The notes under the pieces were generated by a model. It saw only the letters and a list, made by a program, of their open reading frames with translations, made no database searches and was not told where the DNA came from. From NCBI GenBank assembly GCA_907163375.1, contig CAJQUW010006272.1, forward strand, positions 108,470 through 172,469: DNA of 64,000 bases, written 5' to 3'. This document shows, piece by piece, positions 10,435 to 23,400 of this stretch (its first letter is position 1; every line of letters begins with the position of its first letter). The position numbers and the translations under genes are program-made. The DNA is from Prostheceraeus crozeri (lineage: Eukaryota > Platyhelminthes > Polycladida > Euryleptidae).

Positions 10435-13190
10435 GCAGGCCTATATGTCAGTTAATTCATATTACATGCGTATTCTATATGAGGACATTCGCGAGCTAGT
10501 TATGTGGGAGTTCTTCTCAAAAAACAGGCACGCAAATAGATCACGACATAAGCCAATCATTTCATTGAACGAATGCAAGTTTACAATGATTGGTTAAGAT
10601 TTGTATGTTAACATCACTATGACAATTCAGGATGTAAACGGTTCAATTTTCATTTTAAGTGTAATGTGACTATGTTTATCTCATCTTAACATTTACTAGA
10701 CTGAATACCTAGCGTGCTTGATTTAATACAAAGATTGACGCCTTCTGAAATCAAGAACTTGGTATAGAAAATGAGTGGAACGTCGACAATGGATTCCTAT
10801 GATGGTTGGAAATGCATGATCGACTTCTCACTGGTGATGTTTGACCTTACTGTATTAACGAAGTTTTGTCTCAGCATTTCAGAAATCATAATCGGTGAGT
10901 TGGTCGCCTTTAACTTTGTCGACATTAGTGGTACAGCGTTTCGCTACAGTGGCATCCTTGCAAAAGTCTTTTGACTGCTTGATTTGCATGTTTACATATT
11001 TGATCCCATCAGAACCAAAGTGTTGCCAAACTACATTCATCAAATCTCAGATTAATATCTGAATTGTGATTTTGTTTTGGAGGAAACAGGGGACCATGCA
11101 ACGGTTCGGAACACTACCGCGTGATAGCCTACCTTTACGTTGCTTACGAATGCTGTACAATCATGAAATAATGAATTCTGAGGCACTCATTTAAAAAGGA
11201 TTTTGCAAACTCCTTTGTCTTTTACCAGGGGCTTTTAATTCAATTAGTTGAGCACGCTAGCAAGTATTCTACTGTTGATTTTTCAGTTGCATTTACGCAT
11301 GCCTTAAACATCATTAAATTTTTATATGTCTTTTTAATATACAGATGTCATTATTAATATTGCAGTAATTAAAAAATTATTTCAGCTAATTGTATCGTCT
11401 GATAATCGGCATCGTGGGTAACTCCGTCGCACTCGAAACCCGACCCGAAAGCGAGTCAAACCTGACACGAAACCTTAACCCGAAAGTACGGATTCGTCTC
11501 TTACAAGCTGAAGACGGGTCTGGTCGGGTCGCATTTGGCGAAAGCTTATGATATATTACATTATATATATTACAACTCTTAGATCTTATGATAAATTTCT
11601 CAAAATGTTGGTGCGGTATCATTCTCACATGTATTGCAATGTTTCGTGCAAATGATTTGATCAATGCTTTCACTTTTCATAACTTCACTACTCATAAAAC
11701 GATAAGGATAATTATAATATAATAAGTATTGTAGTATGATATAAATTAATAATTATAACACAATATAATAATATAAGTGACACGAACGAGGTACTTCGAA
11801 TTTATTTCTAAAATGAACCTAACATGGAAATTTTAGAGAGAACTTCACTATGATTTCATTGACTTTTTTATATTTTACTCATATTTTTCGGAGTTTTAGG
11901 ATTAGAACCACATGCGGTACGGTGGTTAAGTTATGCTATCGCAGGGTAGGCTATAATATTGAGTCTGAATCCTCTTCCAGAAGTTTGACTGTGGTTTTAG
12001 GTCGATTGTAAAATGGAACTGTGAATCTTTCTTTGCGCGGATTTCTGTAACATGACGATTTTCAAGTCTTGATGATAAGCGTGTATATTTTTGAATGATA
12101 ATCAGGCTAACAACTTCGTGAATCGGTACAAAAGAAGCAATATCAAGCAACGAATGAAGTTACAAGGAATAACTACAGTACATGTAAAATTTACAGTTAC
12201 TAATAATTCTGATTGTAGCAAGAAGTACATGCAGGAACAAATGAATTCTGACGTGCCATGTCTTTAAGTATTGTCATAAAATCATGAATGGATTCGGATC
12301 AAATCTGGTCGGGTTCGGGTCACATCTGGTCATACTGTTTCTTATTGGGTCGTGTAAAATATCTCGACCCAACCCGACCTTGAGTTCGACTTCTAGTCTA
12401 AAAACTGATGTATCGCCCTACCCGAAGTTCATCCTTAATTGCAATTCTCAGAATGTGAACAATTTAGCTAACTAACAACTCGTTGAGCTGACACGATGAA
12501 GTATCCAGGGAAATATCGTCACACCGGTTATCTATAATGTAAACGCACTTTCAGACTAGCTGAAATCTACTTTCTTAAATGTCTCATGATATACTAGATG
12601 GATATTCAAAGCTGTTGTTTTCAGATAGCAATACAAAAATCAGTGAAAAAGTTAGTCTTCGGTGGGTGTTATGCCACATTTTTCACCACTGACAGAAATT
12701 CATTCTGGCTTTTAAATACTTTACATAAATTAGTTAATGCATTTCACAGTAGCTTGCTCTTTACCCATTTTTGTCATGGTAATCAGATGTCTTTGATTCC
12801 TTCCCATTGGAAGGTTGAATGAATAATCATTATTTAAAAGTACATTTAAAAAATTTCAAATATTTATTTCACAAGTATATCATTTTGTGGTTTCAAATAT
12901 CTAAAGTTGATTTATAATGAAATGATGTCGACTAAATGACTTCAAATCAATAACCTAGAATCATCTGTCTGTGAAGTAGCACAGATTAGACAATGATGTT
13001 CAAGTCAGTGAACTGAGAATTGTAATTTCACATTTTGATAAATTTGACAGAATGCAATGAATTCCCATTTGATTTGCTTGAGTTGTATTCAAATACCAAA
13101 TGTCAATTCAACATCAATGTTTCTCTAAAATGACATAAATTCATCCTTATGACACAATTCTTGTCATATCTGGCAGTTTGAGAACTTAAT
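10435..13190. other. Non-coding stretch with two GGGTCG-type clusters
   Basis: No gene is recognised. CGACCCGAAA / GGTCGGGTCGC motifs cluster at about 11,435-11,535, and GGTCGGGTTCGGGTC / CGACCCAACCCGACC at about 12,308-12,385. These may be the two ends of a degenerate transposon of about 0.9 kb, but no clean inverted end or target duplication was found. The remainder is AT-rich, with short TA runs near 11,555-11,575 and 11,715-11,775. Confidence 0.3.
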
Positions 13191-13794
13191 TTGATGCTTA
13201 ATTTCACTACATTGCCAAAGAAACGGAATTGTCCCAAAAACATGCGAATTCAAATTTTAAAATATGATTATGAAGGAACAGTTGCCACTGTTCAATGGGT
13301 CGTGCTAGAAACAGTTCCATTGACGGATGGCAAATACGGCACAACAGGGTTGCTTTTGGGAATACGTGCACGATGGCTGTGTCTGCTGTAGCGATAACTT
13401 GGTGTGGATATTTGGTGTCAGGGTTGCTTCTGGTTGGGTTCATAGGCCTTCTAGTGCATATGACTGGGAGAGACTCTCCTGTAACTGCCAACGTGTCTCT
13501 GAGACTCCAGAGTCAACGCTAGTACCCTGACTGATAATGTGGAGGATTGCTGACAGGGTTGTTTTCGGTGGAAGTGAGGTGCAAACGAATCGGGGTTAAG
13601 GAGCTTGAGCAGCCATATCCCTTGTCTGCTTAATGTAGTGTCCCTGTATGCCTGCATCAAAGTAAACCTAATATTGCATTATTCGCTTAGACTATAAGCT
13701 TCCTCCAAATTTTCTTAGCAACAAGATGATTCATTCTACAGATAAGTCAACTAATCTATGTAATCACCACTAACTGTGCTTTCTTTTTCTGCAG

Positions 13795-14270
13795 GCACTC
13801 GATATGTTCACGACTGTCCAATTGAAAAGATGATACCTATCTGCATGATAGTCAATGGATTCATTGGAATTATTCTTTCGTCATATCTATGTCTTCGACG
13901 TTTTGGTTTTTGCTCTGCCAAAAGAGGAGAAACGAATGATACTTGTATAAGGAAAATGTGTGCTAAATTTCCCGCTGCTCATTTTGCGGTCATTTCAGCG
14001 ATTTGGTTTGTTGTTGACAACGTCTTTGTATTTCGTGACCATTCCAGCCTTCAACGTGCGTTCATTAATGAAACAGCTAGTCGCTTTTATTGTCAACCAA
14101 TCGTCATGGATGTTGCAATGTATTCAATATTGGGACACTATATCGTTGCAGCATTGGCTCTCCTATTCGCTCTATGTCTATACACGTTATATAAAAGAGC
14201 AACACGGAGCCTGTTAGATGATGTAGATGAAATACAAAGAAACGTTGCAAGACTTTTGTGCACCGAATAA
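13795..14270 (+). CDS. TMEM272-like multi-pass membrane protein, terminal exon
   Basis: A pyrimidine tract and CAG at 13,780-13,794 give a good 3' splice site, and the frame then stays open to the stop at 14,268-14,270. The exon starts in phase 1 and reads YVHDCPIEKMIPICMIVNGF, the family signature of TMEM272-like proteins (a DCP.Q..IP.Y..V.G block). Three hydrophobic spans follow: IPICMIVNGFIGIILSSYL, FAVISAIWFVVDNVFVF (with the family W-F-V..N.(W/F)VF core) and IVAALALLFALCLYTLY. The first membrane span and start codon should lie on an upstream exon that I could not fix. A short Lys/Arg tail and an acidic helix end the protein. Function is unknown for the family. It looks intact and is the only convincing ordinary host coding exon in the window. 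Confidence 0.65.
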
Positions 14271-15597
14271 ATGTGTGCTGCGTATGTTGATAAAGAATAA
14301 TATTTCTCTCTAACACCATGTCTGCAACGGTCTCGTAAGAAAGTGATGCCGACTTTAATGAGAGATTTGTGTTTAACGTTAGCCAAAGTATTAATGAAGA
14401 TATGCTAAATGCTGAAATGTATTACAGATTAAATAATCTGGGTCGAATATCAAGGGTTTAGAAATCATATTTTCAATGTTTAAAAAAAAGAATCCGAAAT
14501 TCCCGTTTTTAAAATAGCTAATTTATAACAGGAATTGTCAGGATTAAAGACGATTCGATGTGTGAATAGATTTTGTCTTTACTTCAAGGGTTCGTCTGAT
14601 GCATTCATTTGTCTTACACTGATGTTTCAAAAAATGTACACTAAGCATTGATTTGCATGATTAAATGCTCTTTGATTCACTGCAGGTGGCATATTTTGTA
14701 GAATCATTCACATTTAAAGAAATTTTGAAAATAATGTCAAGCCATTTTATCAAATGCTGCTCATGCAAATAACATGTCATTCATAAGCTAATCACATAAT
14801 AGTACTAGTACTACTTGTAATAGACTCAACTCAATTATTTTGATCATACCGAGTTTCTGCATCTTCAATGCGTTGGTGATGGTAATTCATCATAAACAAA
14901 ATTAATATTCGATCTACTGTCTAAATAATAAAGGCCTTAATTAAATATAAAGCTTTTTAGCTTTTTTATAAAGCAAGATCGCTTTTTTGACCCAAAAGCG
15001 AATTTTAAACACTGTTTAAAACAAACCAATGCACAAAATGATCAAAGTATCATACAATGCACGTAATTCAAGGCAGCATACGCAGTGACGCCAGAATTAA
15101 TCATGATTTTAGAGCTGAATCAACCACTTCAATAAAAGCGGCAGGTATCACAGCATCCTACCGGAAACTGTATTGATGAAAGATACATACTCTTCAAAGA
15201 TTGCGATTGTTTTCTTCATTAAGCTTAAAGGAACACTTCAGATGTGCGTTGGTGCTATTACATTTACTTCGTGTATTTATTGCCTTAGGCCTATATAGAA
15301 TATGCATTAAGTCTGAAGCTGGTTTATTTCTGAGATTTAAAAGCAGAGAGCAAGAGCGAGCATCATAATTGGGACGCTTTACTAAAAGAAGTTGTTCGAT
15401 GCTGTCACCAATTCCTCAATTTTATTTCATGCAGTCATTGACATACTGACAAGTTGTCGAATCTTGGAGCATTATGCTTCAGTTCAAGCTTCTCATAGAG
15501 ATTTTAACTGATAGTAGATGTCATGGACATCTAGAATACTATCACTAGATCTACTATCTTTTCGACTATTTAGATTTCTAGCTTTCCATGGTAGATG
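14271..15597. other. 3' flank of the TMEM272-like exon and non-coding DNA
   Basis: An AATAAA overlaps the stop codon region (about 14,267) and ATAAAGAATAAT follows at 14,290, so the transcript may end soon after. The rest is AT-rich. GATAGTAGAT ... ATCTACTATC (about 15,511-15,556) forms an imperfect hairpin. No further gene is seen. Confidence 0.4.
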
Positions 15598-15599
15598 TA

Positions 15600-17027
15600 C
15601 AGTCATTTGCAAAAGTCTGAAACACTCCAGTGAATATAAGGAAAAATGCTCTACCCAAATTATTGCGATTGTATATTTCTTATGAACATAACAAATCGTT
15701 AATAAGACCTAATGATGTCTCTCGAAATATAAGAAAAGTCAGAAACTAACATAATGATAAGTTGAAATAGACATTAGTACTTACTGGAGCGCCAGTGATT
15801 GGCCAGGACTTTGACAATTCGGTGGGGCATTGAGTCAATAAGGGATTTGCAAAAATCAGGAGATATTTCTTGAGTCCAGACATTCAGGGTGTATTTCTTT
15901 AGTTCATTTAAAGAGCTGGGAAATTTGCAATGTACTTTCCTTTTCATTACACTCCAATAATGTTCTATGGGATTTAAGTCCGCACTCAATCCAGGCCAAG
16001 GCGACAGAAGCTGAAAGTTTTGTTGTCCGATCCAATTTTGAACAGATTTTGCGCGATGGCAAATGGTGCCATTGTTGAAAGTATTCACAAGAGTGAATTG
16101 CCGTGTGGTTCGCTAACTTTCCTCCAGAACAGAGAGGTATCTCGTCGCATTTATGATTTCTAATAAAATTCATCGAATGAAAGATGAAGCACTATGTCCT
16201 TTTAAGGAAATTTCACCCCAAATCATAATTTGCAATGATTTTTTCACAGAAGGTTGCGCATATTTGAGACTATATCGTTTTTCTACTAGGCGACGAGCAC
16301 GAATATCAGTTTTACTGAACTGTTTGATGACAGCTTCGTCGAAAAACATCAAAGTGGAATGAATACATTTCAGGAGTCCATGACTTGAATTTGGAACGAA
16401 ATAGTTTTCTGTCCTCAATGTTCTTCTGTGACAGAAGAGGTTTGGTTGCAGCATCCTTCATTTCAATTTGAAATTAACTCGAAGTCGTCGACAAATAGTG
16501 TCCGCGCTTGGTAAGGGACTCGCAAAACTTAAATCATTCGAGTTTGCGATGCTATCCATCACGGATGTTTCACAGCGAGACGACAAATCACGTGGTCAGT
16601 CCGAGTGGTGGTGCATTTTGGTCGCTTCTTCTCTAAGACTGATAATCTTTTGTCAATTGGCATCGCTGAATTACGTTTTGGACGACGATCTTAAAAATAT
16701 TGAAGTATGATGCAAAGTTGCGACCACTTTTGCAAATGGAGAACCACTATTTGTGTTCTCAGCTCGGAGGAAAATTTACTCATTCTTGCAAATGATTTCA
16801 AAGTATGCTCGTATAATGAAGAAGATTGATGATATCGACAAAGTTATTTTGAATTCAGAATGTGAATTTCAAACTTAATCAGTCACAAAAAGTGCATCTA
16901 ATATCTGAATGACTCAATGCAGAAGCAGCCCATAATAATAGAATCATGGATTAGATATCGCATAAAGGATGACTACCGATATTTTCAAAATTTCTGGATG
17001 GTGGTCTCGGACTTTTGCAAATGACTG
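15600..17027 (-). mobile_element. Tc1/mariner element, 1,428 bp, inactive
   Basis: The ends are CAGTCATTTGCAAAAGTC and its complement, each flanked by TA (15,598-15,599; 17,028-17,029). Minus-strand frames from 16,454 to 15,774 give Tc1-type transposase: FFDEAVIKQFS (first catalytic Asp), IMIWGEIS, NNGTICHRAKSVQNWI (the second catalytic Asp position reads Asn) and LSPWPGLSADLNPIEHYWSV (third residue Glu, in the usual NPIE block). The frame is broken between these parts, and the N-terminal helix-turn-helix, expected at 16,454-16,950, is badly eroded. The element is therefore dead. It shares its right-hand TA with the next element. Confidence 0.9.
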
Positions 17028-17029
17028 TA

Positions 17030-18052
17030 CACTGTAAATCGCTCAATACCAATCACATGCGAGGAATGCATACCAAAATATTTTTTTGGTATATTTCTGT
17101 ATTCTATTGGTATATATTTGTATGCTTTTCGTATGTTATTTCAAATGTGGCGTGCTTTACATAATAAAGTCATACCAGCACAATGTTAAAAGAAAGCATA
17201 AATCATGTCCAAAGTATGTTGATTTAAGGCCTTTTGTCAATAAAGATCTCACTAATGTTACTACTGCTTTGAAAGTAGTGAGATAATGACATTCAATAGT
17301 CATACTTTCAATACTAAATTCGATTTTATTTTTAATGCACGTTAGTCTAAGGCATTTCATGAATAATCAATAAGTATTTGAACATCAACAATTATGCAGC
17401 ATGTATGTAATTTTGAAATTAAGAATATTATCACTCTGAAATAAAAACACATTACAATTCATGAACGCAAAAATAGTTATGTTTGAGATATATAAGTCAA
17501 CATGATTGCACGAAAGACATCGTATAAATGAATTGATGGTAAGCAAATTGGTTGATAAAGCATAGCTAACTAAACGTCCTGTTAATGTTGCTAGACAATT
17601 AGCAACGACGACAATCTCGTGGAGCATAAAATTTACAATAAAGTTGATCTACTTAAATATCACTCTATCAAACAAAAAATATGCACGACTGGTATTACCG
17701 AAAAAAGTTATTTGACAGTAGTATGTAATACATATATTTTTTTGCCATGTGATTTAAAACTCTTCATACGAAATGCATACCAGAGACATACGAATAAGGA
17801 TGAATTTGCATCGGGTCTCGTATATAAAACTTACTACCAACAACTCGTATTTCAGTGTAAAACAGCCAATTGCAGATAGAATAGTTCGTATCGCTACATA
17901 CCAATCACACACGAAAGTAGGTGAGATGTCGTATGAAAAACATACCAGATCTCTGTAAGCATACGAGAATCTCGTATCAGATGCTAGTTTCAATTTGTAT
18001 GTGATTTTGGTATATGTTTGCATGTAATTTTCGTATCCAGCGATTCACAGTG
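17030..18052. mobile_element. TA-flanked non-autonomous element, 1,023 bp
   Basis: CACTGTAAATCGCT at the left is mirrored by AGCGATTCACAGTG at the right (one mismatch), with TA on both sides (17,028-17,029; 18,053-18,054). Inside, CATACCA/TGGTATG and CGTATG motifs are repeated near both ends, on both strands. No transposase is coded. TA target duplication and the CA..TG ends fit a Tc1/mariner-type MITE. A different end sequence shows that it is not a derivative of its Tc1 neighbour. Confidence 0.75.
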
Positions 18053-18054
18053 TA

Positions 18055-18767
18055 CTTAATACTTTCAAAGATTACGCTTTCGAGTTAGCAAATGTTTTCA
18101 AATAATCCGTAATAAGTTTAGAAGTTATCATATCTTTATTAAAAGAAGTCAGGTTTCAATGCCTTAAAGTCTTCCTTGCAATTAACTGTTCGTCTACAGA
18201 CTTAAGATAATTTAGAGATTTTTGCAAATCTCAATTCGGTTCGGCACTAATCCACACATCTTGCATTTTCGCTACAAAATCTTGCGCAGGACTCGACTAT
18301 TCTTGCGTGTGATTCTCGCATGAAACCAACAGATTTTACGGAAGATACGCAACAATTGCAAGATTGCATTGAGTATTTGTAAGAAAGAAAACCGCACTTT
18401 TATACGCTAAAGAAAGTGTCTGCTGAAGCTACCAATGTTAATAGAAATCGTGAAGGCATGCCTTGCCTCGACATTTAGTAAAATATTTAGATTTAGGAAA
18501 GCTAAGTGTCTAATGGTAGGTCTGAAATAACTTCTTTTTTATACCATACGATACATGTCAACCTCAATCAATCTCACTCTCTGATCAAGGGTATCTTCAG
18601 GTTGCGATAAACAACGGTTTCAAATTACTAACAAATATGTACAAATGTCGATGGTCTAAGAGATGAAACATTTAAGGAATATTTCATGGAAAAAGTTTTG
18701 CATAGAAATATTGGTATACCGAATAGAAGATGTGCCGAATCACAAAGTTCTTCGATTTCAGCCTATG
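18055..18767. other. AT-rich stretch without recognised gene
   Basis: No open frame with a known motif, no RNA gene and no transposon end was seen here. CTTGCATTTTCGCTACAAAA and CTTGCGTGTGATTCTCGCAT (about 18,260-18,320) are weakly similar. Confidence 0.3.
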
Positions 18768-18905
18768 AATTCATTTGTGGTTTCTGCTTTTTGATACGGA
18801 TTGCTTCTCGCAGTCCTATATTCGCTTCATCAGTATCAAAATCAATGACATCAATTTCATAATTATTGCTGTTAAAATTGCATTCTTGTTTGTGTTTAAA
18901 AACTA
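18768..18905 (-). pseudogene. PLE endonuclease tail (GIY-YIG C-terminus), left copy
   Basis: On the minus strand this reads KHKQECNFNSNNYEIDVIDF, then DEANIGLREAIRIKKQKPQM. That is the end of the GIY-YIG endonuclease of a Penelope-like element (H..., then REAI.I...KP..N). It faces away from the matching plus-strand tail at 19,195, so the pair has the outward inverted tails often seen in truncated PLE copies. Confidence 0.55.
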
Positions 18906-19194
18906 ATGACTTGATGTTCGTGGCGCTGGTGCAATGGTATTTACAACCTAATATACAATTTATTACATAAGTTGCATTTTATTCTATGGGGTTTGTGACA
19001 GATGCCTGAGAAACCACTTAAAAGTGAAAGCTAGATCTGAATGCAAAAAAAACAAAAAAATGTGAAAACATGCATCATCAAGAACGATCAAATGTAGAAC
19101 GAAAGTAGCCTATAGAATTAAATGCATATAGGTAGCACTATAAGACCATTGCACCAATGCTACATAGGATATCTGACAAATGTCATGTTATCAG

Positions 19195-19315
19195 TTTATA
19201 AACACAAGCAAGAATGCAACTCTAACAATAGCAATTTTAAAATTGATGTTGTTGAAGTTGATCCGGATGAAGCCAATGTAGGACAGCGATAAGCCTGTCG
19301 TTGGAACCTTCATGT
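19195..19315 (+). pseudogene. PLE endonuclease tail, right copy
   Basis: The plus strand reads KHKQECNSNNSNFKIDVVEV followed by DPDEANVGQR, a diverged copy of the minus-strand tail at 18,768-18,905. It is cut by the hAT-type element that starts at 19,324. I could not recognise a continuation beyond the far end of that element. Confidence 0.5.
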
Positions 19316-19982
19316 GTCACAATCAGGGATGCGGAGTCCCATTATTTTGCTAGGACTCCGTTTCCGGGGGTTGATAGGACTCCGACTCCGGGTGGCAAGT
19401 ATATGAGGCCTAGTTTTTTTAAATAAGCCGGCAACCTACATCATAGATCATTATAGGCTTACCTGAACCTACTTTTACAGATCATTGCTGCATCAATTGT
19501 CAATCATTTTCGATGAAAGTTTATCAAATGCAGCTTGAAGTTGCATGTATGCGACTCGGCTTCTCCCATCTTGTTGATGTGTGCTGCACACGGTTTTTCT
19601 CCAGTCTATACCAGGACGTGTGTGAAGTTAGCCGTACCAATATCCGTACCACATCGAAAATCGCGTGTGCCACTCTCAAAAACAGCATTTACACATAATT
19701 TTAGCGTGTGCCAGCTTGTGCCACCAATAATTTTTCAAAATAATGCAGCAGTTTGCGAGAAATCGTCCATCAAAACTTCGAGGTGGTACGGATGTGAAGT
19801 TAGCCGTACCAATTTACAGAAAAAATCTTAAATCGCATCTTTATGAATTTTCAACCACATGGACGCCTAAAATAACACGTCTAAAGCATGTGCCACCCAC
19901 TACTTTGTCAAAATTCACAATACTTACTGAGAAAATGGACAAAATGACCTCAAAGTGGTACGGATGTAAAGTTAGCCGTACA

Positions 19983-20497
19983 ACTTGTGAAAATCGCGTG
20001 TGTCACTCGAATCAACACACCGAATACACTTATTGGGAGTGTGCCAGCTTGTGCCACCCCTCAGACAGCCCCAACTCTGCGTAGAATCCGCACAAATGCG
20101 GATTTTCGTCCTCAGCCACGCCCACAGCCCATCCGTACCACTTGTGAAAATCGCGTGTGCCACTCGAATCAACACACCGAATACACTTATTGGGAGTGTG
20201 CCAGCTTGTGCCATCCCTCAGACAGCCCCAACTCTGCGTAGAATCCGCACAAATGCGGATTTTCGTCCTCAGCCACGCCCACAGCCCATCCGTACCACTT
20301 GTGAAAATCGCGTGTGCCACTCGAATCAACACACCGAATACACTTATTGGGAGAGTGCCAGCTTGTGCCACCCCTCAGACAGCCCCAACTCTGCGTAGAA
20401 TCCGCACAAATGCGGATTTTCGTCCTCAGCCACGCCCACAGCCCATCCGTACCACTTGTGAAAATCGCGTGTGCCACTCGAATCAACACACCGAATG
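19983..20497 (+). repeat. 157-bp satellite array, left arm, about 3.3 units
   Basis: ACTTGTGAAAATCGCGTGTG recurs at 19,983, 20,140, 20,297 and 20,454, a strict 157-bp period. Each unit includes GTGTGCCAGCTTGTGCCA, AATCCGC-acaaat-GCGGATT (a short hairpin) and CCACGCCCACAGCCCATCCG. The units are nearly identical, which suggests recent expansion or gene conversion. Open frames crossing it on both strands are by-products. Confidence 0.95.
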
Positions 20498-23400
20498 CCG
20501 GAAATTCTGAATCCTCCAGAAATGTAAATGGTTTTACAAGAAGTTGATGTAGTTGTATTTTAATAGCAATGATTCAAAATTGGATATATTTCATTCACGT
20601 GATCATTGTTATGTTTATCCTGCAAAAACATACAACAAACTTGGTATCATTGGATAGAGAATTGTTCACTCTATCAGGAAATTTCAACGCTTTTACAGAA
20701 AATGCTGACACAATGTGGGAAACTACAGATTGATGTATTTTGTGCAGTGATGTTTCTGTCACAAATTCCTTCTAAATTTATGTTAGATCTTGTTTAAACA
20801 CTGCACACATTTCTAAACGTACCAGCTGGACGTGGAATTTTGTGGTCTGCCGCTATTAACGAAGCTATCAGCCTATATCTACGCATACGGCATGTTTCAA
20901 GGAAGCAGGGAAAGTAAGTAGCTTTTATTTCATTGCAATGAATGTTTGTTTAGTCTTATTGCAGGGAGTTAGATCAGTGGAATCGGTTTGCGGACTGATG
21001 GACGGAGCTTATGATTGCTTGGCTTAGTTACGAACAACCCTATATAGATAACTAAAGAATAGAGGGAGTGCTATGTGTAGGGCACTGTGTATATGCAGCA
21101 GATGAATAATGAGCAATGAATAAGCAGATGTTGATGGAATGGCTATGGCTACTGCAGGTTGAGTCGGCAAATATTTGGTCTCGCATCTATTACACCGGCT
21201 ATCTGGTGCAACAATCTTACATTTTTGTTGTCGTGTGTAGCTGCTCAGAAATTTCTGACTCCAAATCCCTCAATGAAATAAATGTGTGTCTTGATTTGTT
21301 TATTTGTCTTGCTTCACCTTTCTTGGTCCTGCTTTGCATCCTACAGGCACGCGTGAACAGGGGACTAGGAAGGCTCAGCCCGCCTAATCTTCAGCCAGAC
21401 AGATTGATCTCGGACTTTTGATTGCACATGAATGATATAGAACTACATATAGATGAGTTGGCAGTGGATGCCAATGCAAATATCGCTTGCCTTATCTAAG
21501 TCATGAATACCTTTAGAGTGTTCAAATTGTCATGATTCCATCAAATTTTAGGAAATCCAATCCACATGTCAGACAGACTCTTTTTGCATGCATCAGATAT
21601 TGTGATCGATTTCTACCACCATGACAACTAGATCATTAGATTCTAAGAACATCTCCAAGAAAACTTCGCAAGCCAGGTCGACCAGAGAAATTCGACTTGT
21701 GCCTCGAACCAACCCTCAGATACATGGCTATAAGACAGAGATTCGAACAATCAGGCATGATGATTGCAGCAATCCTCGAAGCTTAGTTCGTCAATACAAG
21801 AGGCTTCGGTTCTCTTTTGAAATAATATCTCCTGGGATGAATTTCAGCGATGGAGCTGCGATTATGTTAAACACTTCTAAAATCATTCTTTACATTTGGA
21901 ATGTCTAGGGAAATCGGTGACAAAGTAAAAAGTTATAGCATGATGGTGTGTATATCAGTGATGAAACTGTTCAAAGGTACCATTCGGTGACCCGCTCAAT
22001 GACTCGGGTTCTTTTTGGGTTCTTATGCTTTTGTAGTCATAGAGCAAACTTGTAACTCAATTGTGGTCGAAGTGAATAACCGTTAGCCTATACTAAGTCT
22101 ATCACTGGGCGACTGGAAATGCAATTAGTCATTGTTCAATGGTGAAAGACAAGTAAGGATTCAGTGCAAGTCGCTTGTTGCTGTCGCCTGGATTATCACT
22201 AGCCGACACAGTTCTGAAAGAGGCGCCATGAGGCTATGATGTAAATTCACTGATAATTTTTCAGGAAATAAGTAGGCATTAAGGGAATGATTTTTTAAAA
22301 TTGAAATATTGCAGATGAAGCTCTTATTTGCTGTATCACAGGAATTCTATGCGCATGTGATCGAGTTTGACGATTCGTGCTATCAGTATTTAAAATTTTT
22401 TCGCGGTTGCGCGTACGGTAATGGCGAAAAATGAAGGTGAGGAACAATTCGAAAGCACTTCCGCAAATTTTGGAAAGTTGAATTTTATGTGCAACTTATC
22501 ACTTAGAGTTTAATTACTTCAGTACCACTAGAGCAATCTGATTTCATTCAGATGCTATACATATAAAAATCTGACTGAGTCTTCTTAATATGTTTGCATG
22601 TTTTTCAGGAAATTTTTTTTAAAAGTATGATGCTAAAGGCCAACTTCGATACAAAGTCACATCATTGGTCGTCTAACCTGCTAGCAATTTACGACAATCA
22701 TTTGAAAAATCCTCTCGCAAAAGTATGGCAATTTTGATGTCAAAAGACTGACTATATGCATGTTCAAAATTGTAATTCTTTTGTATGCTTAGGTCCATTT
22801 TTCGCTTATATAATTTAAATGTATGTAGTCCCATTTTTTCGATGGGGGCACTGTCAGAGGATTTTGGCTCGATGTGGCCTGATCTGTAATATAGTTTATG
22901 CGTGACATGTTCAAATTAATTTCACTTCCCCTGAACGAACGGCGTTGCTCGTGATAGGCATTGCAAATTGTCACAGACACAAAAATAATGAATGACAGCA
23001 TTAGTAGCTAAGTAGTTTATTGTAAAACGCCTTCAATTTCAGGCAAATGACATGATATGCAATGATAATAACCTTTATACATACTTATATATTACAAAAT
23101 AAATTCCGGAGAAGCATGGCATAATTACATGTAAGTGCCAATTGTGATCGTTGCTATAAACTTACACGCGCAATTAAAGATTGGATATAAGTGAGCATGT
23201 TTGATATGCATATGTCATATTTTAGTGCTTGATGCATAGGCCCTATGTCAATTTGACGTTTTTTGCATCAACTATCTTCAACTTCATCAATAATAATTTT
23301 AGTGCAGTTCATCGGTCTCATTTGATAGTGATATTTTATCTCTTTACATTTTTATAGAGAGCTTTAGTTGCCTCACACTTGCTTTGCTGCCATTGTTTGA

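Noticed and set aside
13327-13530. Cys-rich frame with WEYVHDGCVCCSDN and SSAYDWERLSCNCQ upstream of the TMEM272-like exon
   Set aside because: It could be an exon of an extracellular protein, but no family or splice sites could be fixed; no link to the TMEM272-like exon was found.
19983-20497. Regular repeats that might suggest a CRISPR array
   Set aside because: Units are contiguous and identical over 157 bp, with no variable spacers, in a eukaryotic transposon arm.
19513-20547. Overlapping open frames of 77-132 codons on both strands in the left satellite array
   Set aside because: They repeat the 157-bp unit in all frames, have no start context or codon bias, and read equally well on both strands. 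They are by-products of a repeat with few stops.
21616-21908. Basic 95-codon frame in the middle of the Foldback-like element as a transposase
   Set aside because: No DDE motif, no zinc finger, and no other frame nearby supports a transposase.
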